DNA of 64,000 nucleotides from Crocinitomicaceae bacterium (lineage in GTDB: Bacteria; Bacteroidota; Bacteroidia; Flavobacteriales_G; Salibacteraceae), in assembly GCA_002707155.1 (NCBI GenBank), contig PAME01000001.1, positions 217,601 to 281,600 on the forward strand, in the 5' to 3' direction. Of this stretch, positions 35,109 through 42,504 are shown piece after piece; the stretch's first letter is position 1; each line of letters opens with the position of its first letter. The notes beneath the pieces were generated by a model. It did no database searches and was not told the origin of the DNA. It saw only the letters and a program-made list of their open reading frames with translations. Both the position numbers and the translations under genes were made by a program.

Positions 35109-36317
35109 TTATTCTTTAATCACTTTTATTGTTTTAGACTCTCCTAATTCAGTCTCTAAAGTCAAAAAGTAAATACCTATAGGAGCATCAATATCTAGGC
35201 TGATATTGTCGATATTTTCAAAATGTTGAGTTAAAATAACTTGACCAAGAGCATTTCGTACTGTTGTGCTTATTGCAGTATTATTCTCTCCTAAATCAAT
35301 GTTAATTACACCTGTTGTTGGGTTTGGGTATATGGAAAACCTTTGTGAGAATTCATTTGCTATAACTTCTGTAGTCCCAGAGTTGCCAGTACTCTTGCAA
35401 TTTATACTAAATCTTACTCCAGCGTCAACATATTTCCAGTTGGAAAATGAATACGCAGCATCATCTACTTCAATACAAGTTAAGGTTGGATTGAGGTGTG
35501 ATTCAAACAACCATATATTGGCATTATTTCCATTTTTTACATTTAATGAAACAAGTTCATTACCTGCACAGCTCAAAGCAATTAATTTCGTGTTTAGGGT
35601 TAAATCTAAGCTGTCAATTTTATTAGCACCACACCACAATTGGGTTAGGAGTGTGTTTTTAGTTAAATCTAAGCTGTCAATTTTATTGCTCTGACACCTC
35701 AATTTGGATAGGAGTGTATTTTTAGTCACGTCTATGCTTGAAATATTATTTCCTGCTATTCCCAGCAAGGACAAGGCTCTGTTTGTAGATACATCTACAT
35801 TAGAAATATTGTTATCATTAATAATCAGACCCGTCAACGCTCTATTTATGGAAACATCAATACTAGCCAGTTGATTATTACGACAATCCAAATGTGTTAG
35901 AACATTATTATTAGACACATTCAGGCTTACAAGTTTATTATCAAGACAATTAAAGACATCCAAAGCCCTATTTCCAGTAACATCTATTGAGGTCAACTGA
36001 TTATTGCTACAATCGAGAATTGATAAACTGGCGTTTCTAGTTACATCTAGGCTTGTAAGAAGATTATCGTAACAATTTAGTAAGGTTAATGAGCTAAAGT
36101 CTTCAATACCAATCAATGAACGTATATTTTTATTGTCTATCTGTAATTGTTGAATTGTGCGAATATTGGCAGTCGGTATAGTCCCGTTCGGTGTCCCTGA
36201 ATCATAGCCGAGAGCTATTAGCGCCTTCTCAAAATTTACATCTGGTATAGCGGTTGTTCGCGCAATTAGCAAGTTAGAGAATAGGGTTACGATTAAAACG
36301 GATATAGTTGTTTTCAT
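35109..36317 (-). CDS. Secreted leucine-rich-repeat protein with T9SS sorting domain
   Basis: Surface protein of 402 residues with signal peptide (LFSNLLIARTTA in outline). A short N-terminal block (IPDVNFEKALIALGYD) precedes about ten tandem leucine-rich repeats of 21 residues. Their consensus is LDVTxNxxLxxLxCxxNxL, with many Asn and Cys (about residues 75-285). Two neighbouring units near 35600-35690 are almost identical in DNA, suggesting recent expansion. A short linker with Cys-containing strand follows, then a T9SS type A sorting domain (IYPNPTTGVINI). The repeats form a solenoid for protein binding, likely adhesin-like. A TACGTTTG box lies 23 bases upstream of the ATG. Confidence 0.9.
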   Translation of the reverse strand: MKTTISVLIVTLFSNLLIARTTAIPDVNFEKALIALGYDSGTPNGTIPTANIRTIQQLQIDNKNIRSLIGIEDFSSLTLLNCYDNLLTSLDVTRNASLSILDCSNNQLTSIDVTGNRALDVFNCLDNKLVSLNVSNNNVLTHLDCRNNQLASIDVSINRALTGLIINDNNISNVDVSTNRALSLLGIAGNNISSIDVTKNTLLSKLRCQSNKIDSLDLTKNTLLTQLWCGANKIDSLDLTLNTKLIALSCAGNELVSLNVKNGNNANIWLFESHLNPTLTCIEVDDAAYSFSNWKYVDAGVRFSINCKSTGNSGTTEVIANEFSQRFSIYPNPTTGVINIDLGENNTAISTTVRNALGQVILTQHFENIDNISLDIDAPIGIYFLTLETELGESKTIKVIKE

Positions 36318-36340
36318 AATTAGTTTCTTATTATTTGACT

Positions 36341-36348
36341 CAAACGTA
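36341..36348 (-). promoter_or_regulatory. -7 promoter box TACGTTTG of the leucine-rich-repeat gene
   Basis: An exact TAnnTTTG match on the minus strand ending 23 bases before the ATG at 36317. Confidence 0.5.
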
Positions 36349-36438
36349 CAATTCTAAATCAGAAAATATTTATTGAATATCGCAAGACCATTTTTGTTTT
36401 TTGCGAGTACCGCAAATAAGTCTATCAACCTAACCTAT

Positions 36439-36498
36439 CAAGGTGTTACTTAGGTTGAAAAATCCGAGGAAGGTGTTTTTTTTGAGGTTGTGGGATAA
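36439..36498 (+). pseudogene. Remnant of the 3' end of a lysS gene
   Basis: The frame reads QGVT-stop-VEKSEEGVFFEVVG-stop, against HGVTKVEKTEAGVFVEVAV-stop at the end of lysS (35045-35104). About 45 of 60 bases agree and the stop codon is at the same place. An internal TAG replaces the Lys codon. It is on the same strand as lysS, separated from it by the oppositely oriented leucine-rich-repeat gene. No further lysS similarity is visible upstream of it. Confidence 0.7.
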
Positions 36499-36975
36499 CT
36501 ATTAACGGCACTTGAGTTCTGCACATTCTAACAGAAATGGAGAAGGCCTATCGTATTTCTAGGTGTTCGAACTTTATCCAATGTCAATGCTATTTTTCCA
36601 GATAATTCAATAATTTGAATTGACCTTACATGGATTAAATAATACCGGTGCACATTCCTTTTTGTCTAAGAAAACTCCAATTGGAGTAGTTTTCTAATGA
36701 TTAATCCAGAAGCGGACGATCAGCAATTTTACAAACCAAAGATACCGATTGCTACTTCTAGCTTATGGCTTATGGCTTTGCTTAAATCAAGTTGTTTTTT
36801 TAAAAAAAAATACACCTTTACAACGCACATAAAGATTTTGTAACTGCTCATCTAAAGCGAAAACATTCTTTATAAAAGTGATGATCACAACAGACTCGAT
36901 TCATTATTAAAAAACGTTTTTCCATGAAACTTTAACGGTTCAATAAGTTTCAATTTTCGATAAATAAACATTAAG

Positions 36976-38419
36976 ATGAACTATTCACTAATTTTGAGAA
37001 CCTCTACCTTATTTATACTTATCAATTTGATATTCTTGGGTCAAAGTTTTGGCCAATCACAAATCGTTTTTTCCAAACTCGTTAATACCAAAGCGTATAT
37101 TGAAAACGTATGGCCGACCTCTGATGGCGGCTACATTGCTGGGGGAACTTACCACCGATGGGATCCTAAAATTAATGCCATTAATTATGATTTCTACATT
37201 CTTAAAACAGATTCTTTAGGTAACATGTTATGGGAAAAGATATACGACTTCACCAATAACGATGGGTGGTGTATGAGCGGAAGTATCATTAGAGAATTAA
37301 GCGATGGTGGTTTCGCATACATCAACAGCGTAGATTGTGGTAGCAATAGATGGCCGGAACTAAGTAGAAATAAATTATTGCGTTTAGATAGTGCTGGAGA
37401 TACCCTATGGACCAATACCTATGAACGTACTTTACGAAGCATGGGCCAGTGGGTTGAACCAACTGCCGATGGTGGGTTTGTAATGACCGGATATGGTGCA
37501 AATAGTCGCACTAGTGCTGATGTTTATATTGTAAAAACCGATAGTCTTGGTAAAGAAGAATGGAATAAAGAGTATGAATTAATCTATGAAGATCAATCTA
37601 CTTGTGTTCGACAAACTGAGGACGGTGGATATATCGTTGCTGGAGGAAGTACCAATCAAAATATGTACCCTAAGGCCAAAACTTGGTTGTTAAAATTAGA
37701 CTCTGCTAGTGATACGCTTTGGACTAAAGTTTTTCCTTGGGTAATGTGGAATGTAAATGCCTTTGCAGAGCAAACACCTGATAAAGGATATATTCTTTCT
37801 GTAAAAGACTCTACCATTCATCAGCGGGCATTCAAAACTGATAGCCTAGGCAACATCGAATGGACACATAATTTTGGTGCAGGTAACGCATGCATTGCAC
37901 GAACAGTTAATAACGAATTTGCAGTTTTTGGTAACAACTACTTTTACCAAAACAGACCCTAGCGGAACTATAATTACTACTAAAATCACTGATTTTAATC
38001 CGCTTTTTTGGCGGGCTACTCCTGACAATGGATTTATTACCACCACAGGAAACAGTTTGATAAAAACAGATTGTGAGGGCAATTATACCTATTGGGATAC
38101 CGTAAATTGTCCTGCACCAGCTCCTCAAGACACCATTATTGATCCTATAGACACCTCTACTGTATCTATCGGCAGAGTGGACTTGCAGCAGACTTCAAGT
38201 GTAGTTGTTTTTCCAAACCCAACGGAGGGTGTATTTACAGTAACCGGTATCGACATTAGTTTAATTGAAATCGTGGATATGACCGGGAAGTTTATTTTAA
38301 GGGAAGAAGAGGCCGCTCCTTCAACAATCGTTGATTTAAGTGGTTATAAAAAGGGGCTATATTTCGTTAAGGTTATCACAAATTCAGTAACTAGCATCAA
38401 TAAAGTAATAGTCCAGTAA
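36976..38419 (+). pseudogene. T9SS-secreted beta-propeller-like protein, frameshifted near 37940
   Basis: The first frame (36976-37962) begins with a signal peptide (LIFLGQSFGQ) and carries repeats of about 45-60 residues with the core TxDGGYIxAG...KTDSLGNxxW, typical of delta-60 / PQQ-like propeller proteins in Bacteroidota. It then hits a stop. The second frame, visible from 37874 to 38419, continues the same protein (TTFTKTDPSGTIITT, RATPDNGFITTTGN, NSLIKTDCEGNYTYW) and ends in a T9SS type A sorting domain (VFPNPTEGVFTV, ending SINKVIVQ). Deleting one base in the AAC AAC region near 37935-37942 would restore a single product of about 480 residues. Either a damaged gene or an assembly error. 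Confidence 0.75.
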
Positions 38420-38505
38420 AAAGACCCTTTGTTTACGATAGGCAGAAATCTTAAGGTTTCTTATCTCATTTTTGAAATTTATACCTTGCGGTAAAATTTA
38501 TAAAA

Positions 38506-39519
38506 ATGAGCTCTCGTAGAAAATTCATTAAAAAATTAGGTATAACTCTTCCTGCAATTACGCTGCTTGGTGTGCAAGCCTATGAGGTAAAGGGTGCATC
38601 AATACTTGCTGAAAAGAAAAAAACGACACCCATAAAACCAGTAGTCATTTCTACTTGGAAATTTGGTTTCTCTGCAAATGAAAAAGCATGGGAAACCCTA
38701 GAGGCTGGAGGGAAAGCATTAGATGCGGTGGAAAGTGGCGTTCAAGTTCCAGAAAGTGACCCAAATGTGTCCTCTGTAGGGTTTGGTGGTTTGCCAGACC
38801 GTGACGGAAACGTAACCCTCGATTCATGCATAATGGATGAAACTGGAAATGCAGGTTCAGTTGCTTTTCTTCAAGGAATAAAAAATCCAATTCGCGTGGC
38901 GCGAATGGTTATGGAGAAAACACCTCACGTTATGTTGGTAGGCAAAGGCGCTCAGGATTACGCCGTTGCAGAAGGTTTCGAAATAGAAGATTTACTAACC
39001 GACAAAGCACGAACTCGATGGGAAGAATGGAAAACTGATGCCAACTACAAACCTGAAATTAATGTTGAAGACCACGATACGATAGGAATGATTGCTTTGG
39101 ATAAACACGGTAATTTAAGTGGCGCATGTACCACATCGGGGCTTGCTTGGAAAATGCACGGTAGAGTGGGTGATTCAGCAATAATTGGAGCTGCTCTTTT
39201 TGTCGATAATGAAATTGGTGCTGCAACTGCTACAGGAAAAGGCGAAGCTGTAATGAAAACGGTCGGTGCATTTCTTATCGTGGAATTGATGCGACAAGGC
39301 AAGTCACCGCAAGAAGCCTGCGAATTAGCTGTTCAGCGTATCATAGAAAAGAATCCAGACTCTAAGAATTTTCAAGTTGGTTATTTGGCACTAAACAAGG
39401 AGGGGCAAACTGGGGCTTATTCCATTCAAAAAGGTTTTACTTACAATGTTTTTGACCCTAATAAAAAGGAACAAATGCAGGCGGATCACTATTACGAAAC
39501 CGACGTGAGATCCTACTAA
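38506..39519 (+). CDS. N4-(beta-N-acetylglucosaminyl)-L-asparaginase (glycosylasparaginase), Tat-exported
   Basis: Ntn-hydrolase that cuts the bond between Asn and N-acetylglucosamine of N-glycoproteins. It is made as a precursor that self-cleaves. The cleavage site is HDTIGM with Thr192 as the new N-terminal nucleophile. GGLPDRDGNVTLDSC, CTTSGLAWKMHGRVGDS and ATATGKGEAVMK are the family's substrate and fold blocks, as in the enzyme known from flavobacteria (Elizabethkingia). The N-terminus SSRRKFIKKLGITLPAITLL is a twin-arginine signal, so it is exported folded. The length of 337 residues is normal. It may take part in glycoprotein scavenging. Confidence 0.94.
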   Translation: MSSRRKFIKKLGITLPAITLLGVQAYEVKGASILAEKKKTTPIKPVVISTWKFGFSANEKAWETLEAGGKALDAVESGVQVPESDPNVSSVGFGGLPDRDGNVTLDSCIMDETGNAGSVAFLQGIKNPIRVARMVMEKTPHVMLVGKGAQDYAVAEGFEIEDLLTDKARTRWEEWKTDANYKPEINVEDHDTIGMIALDKHGNLSGACTTSGLAWKMHGRVGDSAIIGAALFVDNEIGAATATGKGEAVMKTVGAFLIVELMRQGKSPQEACELAVQRIIEKNPDSKNFQVGYLALNKEGQTGAYSIQKGFTYNVFDPNKKEQMQADHYYETDVRSY

Positions 39520-39601
39520 ACCAAAAGGACTTTTAGAGCATAGAAAAAGACACTCAAAGTACAATGCCTCTAAGTGACTTTTTTAATTAAATCATCCAAT
39601 T

Positions 39602-39655
39602 CTAATTGCTTAGCACAAATCGGATTTGTATTCTGTAATCAAAATTAAAAGACTT
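39602..39655 (-). pseudogene. Orphan 3' end of a tonB paralogue
   Basis: On the minus strand, overlapping the end of the GreA-like gene, a frame reads DYRIQIRFVLSN-stop. This matches the RIPIRFVLRN end of the TonB C-terminal domain encoded at 40309-40341. At the DNA level 39602-39640 and 40309-40347 agree at 30 of 39 positions, and similarity extends a little beyond the stop. Nothing else of a tonB gene is left between here and the GreA-like start. Confidence 0.6.
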
Positions 39656-40100
39656 CTAAAACCTTGTATTCTATTCCATTAAAGGACACTTTATCGCCCT
39701 GGGAGCAACCGGCCATGTTTTTATATAATGGAGCCTGAGCAGATAAACCAAAGTATTTTTTGTCTCCAACTTCAAATTCCTCAATACCAGTAGACACAAA
39801 TAGGTTCCTTTTATCAGTAACCACCACAGAACCAAATTCTACTTTATTGTGTTTTGTATTTATATCAACCCTGTTCAAAGTTTCAAGCTCATTTATTGCA
39901 AAATCCAATTGAGTAGCAAGCGAATCCATAAATTCTATATCAGAACCGGTTCGAGATTCACTTTGGCTCGCAATTTCCTGCATGTCGTTACCTGCTGCGG
40001 CCTTTAACTCGTTTACTCTTTCTTGAAAATCGTTTACAACGCCTTCCATTTTTGCTTTCCCAGCTTCTAGTATATCTTTTTTTAATTGCAGTTTTTCCAT
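39645..40100 (-). CDS. GreA/GreB-like C-terminal-domain protein
   Basis: Cytoplasmic protein of 151 residues. An N-terminal helical, coiled-coil-like part (about 1-80, LKKDILEAGKAKMEGVVNDF) is followed by an FKBP-like GreA/GreB/Rnk C-terminal domain (VEFGSVVVTDKRNLFVSTG, then PLYKNMAGCSQGDKV and FNGIEYKVLEVF). True GreA has a longer acidic-tip coiled coil. Short Bacteroidota proteins of this kind are annotated as GreA-like, with unknown role, perhaps binding RNA polymerase. The 3' end overlaps the orphan tonB tail. It lies between that tail and a decayed tonB on the same strand, suggesting it was moved into a tandem tonB locus. Confidence 0.8.
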   Translation of the reverse strand: MEKLQLKKDILEAGKAKMEGVVNDFQERVNELKAAAGNDMQEIASQSESRTGSDIEFMDSLATQLDFAINELETLNRVDINTKHNKVEFGSVVVTDKRNLFVSTGIEEFEVGDKKYFGLSAQAPLYKNMAGCSQGDKVSFNGIEYKVLEVF

Positions 40101-40249
40101 AATTAATAGTTTAGGGTTCTTTTAAAAAAACCCCTAGTTAAATTAGATTTAATACTACTAAATTAGAATAGCTCACCCATAGAAACACTGATGTTTATCA
40201 CGTTCACAGTTAAAAATAATGCTTTAATAGGATGGTAGGATAAACAAAC

Positions 40250-40287
40250 AAAAGCCACTCAAAATCCTAAAATCTCGAATGGCTTTT
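40250..40287 (-). terminator. Possible terminator after the tonB locus
   Basis: AAAAGCCA (40250-40257) pairs with TGGCTTTT (40280-40287) across a 22-base loop; on the minus strand TTTGTTTGTTT follows. The pairing is modest and the loop large. Confidence 0.45.
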
Positions 40288-40308
40288 CGTGAAGAATAAT
40301 CGTCCAAC

Positions 40309-41112
40309 TTAATTTCTTAGCACAAATCTTATGGGTATTCTTTAACGTACCGCTACGTTTCGTTGATACTGCTTTGCTGGCTTCATGCACGGCAAGGTCC
40401 TCACGGCCCGTGTCGCTTCTTTTGCAAAACCGGCCTCTGGTGAATTCAATATGGAGATATCGGTAATCTTTCCGTTTACGTCAACCACGTAATGCACCAT
40501 TACAATTCCTTGCTTGCCTCGATCTTTTAAATATGCCGGGTACCGCAAATTCTTTTGCAAGTAGCGATTCAATTCCTGATTATTACACATCTCTTGCTCT
40601 TGTTTAGTTGTCAAATGAGCGCAAGAACAAAACAAGGGCAGCGAACTTTCAGCATTGATAGGAGCCGCAAAATGGATTTCCATTTATAGGAACATCACCA
40701 CCTTCTTCTTCGTTACATAAATCATCTGGATCAAAACTATTTTCGTCAAAAGCATCCTTAGATTTCAACCCTTCAAAGAATTTCTTTTCGTAAATGACAT
40801 CTACGATTTTGAATAGGTTAGTGTTGGAATTTGTCACATCTGTAATTATCGGATCACTTAGCGCTATCTTCTTTTTGTATTTCGTTTGAACGATATCAGG
40901 AAATTCTGTTTCTTCAAGAGGAATTACTGTATCAACAATTACATATTCCTTCTCCGATTTCCATTCAAATGCTACCAATGTAATTGCCAAAGCAACTACT
41001 CTGGATAACCAAAAATGATTTTGAAGTTTTAATTTAGAGGGTGCTTTGGGTTTTTTTAAACCGAGTCTGAAGATTGATCTTGTTGGAATGGTTTAACGCT
41101 TTTCTCTTTCAT
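40309..41112 (-). pseudogene. Decayed tonB (energy transducer) with frameshifts and an in-frame stop
   Basis: Three reading-frame pieces together make one Bacteroidota TonB. Piece 1: ATG 41112, cytoplasmic tail of 18 codons, stopping at 41056-41058 beside a seven-T run. Piece 2: open from about 41080 down to 40649, with KKPKAPSKLK, the membrane anchor (WLSRVVALAITLVAFEW) and the periplasmic linker. Piece 3: 40683-40342, with LPLFCSCAHLTTKQEQEMC, LQKNLRYPAYLKDRGKQGIV and MVHYVVDVNGKITDIS, the TonB C-terminal domain. Piece 3 meets TAA at 40342, but the frame continues RIPIRFVLRN to a TAA at 40309-40311, where TonB domains normally end. At least two frameshifts and one nonsense change are needed. 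It is probably non-functional unless the lesions are sequencing errors. Confidence 0.75.
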
Positions 41113-41442
41113 AAGTCCTTGTATTTAGTGAAACATATTCGTTTCCATACAAAGACTTTGCCGTGTTAATGAAATGTTAACTGGGTTGTGGTTTTTTTTA
41201 GATAAACCCCATTATAAAAGAGCAACAAGGCGCTCAACTTGTACCATATGTCTCCTATTTATGAGCAATGGAAAACGAAATGCATCGCCCGTTTTTAAAT
41301 CATAAGCACTGACCTAAGATTGAAGTAATCTTGCCTTATTTGATTAATAAATCTCGTTTTAGTACAAGGATATTCTACCCAAAAAGGCTTTAAAATTGAC
41401 CAATCCTAATCGGAAAGGGCCATATATCTCGACCCTCCCGAC
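41113..41442. other. Gene-free region between tonB remnant and asd
   Basis: 330 bases without a gene. I see no TAnnTTTG box, no strong hairpin and no RNA gene. It includes a run of eight T near 41195. Confidence 0.6.
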
Positions 41443-42435
41443 TCAATCGACCAACTTATTTTCAATTAAATATTTAGCTATCTGAACCGCATTTGTAGCT
41501 GCTCCTTTTCTAAGGTTATCGGCAACTATCCACATATTAACCGTAGCAGATTGTGTTTCATCTCTTCGGATTCTGCCAACAAACGTTTCATTTTTTCCAT
41601 GCGCGTTTATCGGCATTGGGTAAACGTTATTCAGAGGGTCATCTTGTACCACAATTCCTGGCGCGTCTTCCAAGATATGCTTCAACTCAACCATATCAAA
41701 TTCTTGCAGAAACTCAACATTTACAGATTCGCTATGCCCGCCCACAACAGGAACTCGAACAGCAGTTGCGGTTACCAGGATATTGTCATCGTGTAATATC
41801 TTCTTCGTTTCATTGGTCAATTTCATTTCTTCTTTGGTGTATCCATTTTCAAGAAAATCATCACAATGAGGCAAACAATTTTGATCGATAGGATGCGGGT
41901 AAGCCATTTCACCATTAATTCCTTTTCGCTCATTTTCTAATTGTCGAACGGCTTTGACTCCTGTTCCAGAAATAGATTGGTAAGTAGAAATTAACACTCG
42001 CCTCAATCCGTACCTGTAATGCAGTGGCGCAAGGGTAAGCACTAACTGAATGGTGGAGCAGTTTGGATTAGCAATAATCTTATCCTCTTTGGTCAGCTGA
42101 TCGGCATTAATCTCTGGCACTATCAATGGAATATGCCTGTCCATTCGCCAAGCTGATGAATTATCGATAACGGTAGTTCCTGCTTCAGCAAATTTGGGCG
42201 CCCACGCTAATGAAGTTTCTCCACCAGCACTAAAAATAGCAATGGATGGTTTTTCTTCCACGGCCTCAGCCAAGCTGCGAATCGTATAATCCTTGCCTTT
42301 AAAAACTATGGTTTTGCCAACCGAACGCTCAGAAGCCACTGGAATTAATTCTGTAATAGGAATTTGAAATTCTTCTAAAACCTTTAACATCACTTGGCCT
42401 ACCATTCCGGTGGCACCGACAACTGCAATTTTCAT
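41443..42435 (-). CDS. asd: Aspartate-semialdehyde dehydrogenase
   Basis: NADPH-dependent enzyme that reduces beta-aspartyl phosphate to aspartate semialdehyde, the branch point to lysine/diaminopimelate, threonine and methionine. The length of 330 residues is normal. The Rossmann start AVVGATGMVGQVM, the active-site Cys126 in IANPNCSTIQ, the TYQSISGTG loop and the VRVPVVGGHSESV block with the catalytic His are all in place. The start is supported by a TACTTTTG box 31 bases upstream with a TTG (42498-42500, minus strand) 23 bases further. It is divergent from the large lamin-tail gene and shares a 69-base promoter region with it. Confidence 0.95.
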   Translation of the reverse strand: MKIAVVGATGMVGQVMLKVLEEFQIPITELIPVASERSVGKTIVFKGKDYTIRSLAEAVEEKPSIAIFSAGGETSLAWAPKFAEAGTTVIDNSSAWRMDRHIPLIVPEINADQLTKEDKIIANPNCSTIQLVLTLAPLHYRYGLRRVLISTYQSISGTGVKAVRQLENERKGINGEMAYPHPIDQNCLPHCDDFLENGYTKEEMKLTNETKKILHDDNILVTATAVRVPVVGGHSESVNVEFLQEFDMVELKHILEDAPGIVVQDDPLNNVYPMPINAHGKNETFVGRIRRDETQSATVNMWIVADNLRKGAATNAVQIAKYLIENKLVD

Positions 42436-42466
42436 GAGATTTTGTTAATGCATTCGTAAAGTAAAC

Positions 42467-42490
42467 CAAAAGTAGGAATAGTTACATTTG
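42467..42490. promoter_or_regulatory. Back-to-back promoters of asd and the lamin-tail gene
   Basis: On the minus strand TACTTTTG (42467-42474) serves asd. On the plus strand TACATTTG (42483-42490) serves the gene at 42505, ending 14 bases before its ATG. Only 8 bases separate the two -7 boxes, so the -33 regions lie inside each other's transcripts and the promoters may compete. Confidence 0.55.
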
Positions 42491-42504
42491 ACCGCGTCAA
42501 AAGC

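Larger units (their letters stand above)
36318..36975. other. 658-base gene-poor region with a lysS remnant
   Basis: It holds the promoter box of the leucine-rich-repeat gene (36341-36348) and a 60-base degraded copy of the 3' end of lysS (36439-36498). The rest shows no frame of useful length, hairpin terminator or recognisable RNA gene; it is AT-rich, with A and T runs near 36800. Confidence 0.7.

Noticed and set aside
35590..36090. Regular repeats that at first sight resemble a CRISPR array
   Set aside because: The period is 63 bases with codon structure throughout, encoding leucine-rich repeats; there are no conserved direct repeats with unique spacers and no cas genes.
38439..38505. Possible promoter before the glycosylasparaginase gene (TATACCTTG)
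   Set aside because: It is one base too long and lacks the TTTG part of the consensus.
39541..39580. Weak hairpin AAAGACACTC / AAGTGACTTTTTT as terminator between convergent genes
   Set aside because: The pairing has several mismatches and no stable core.
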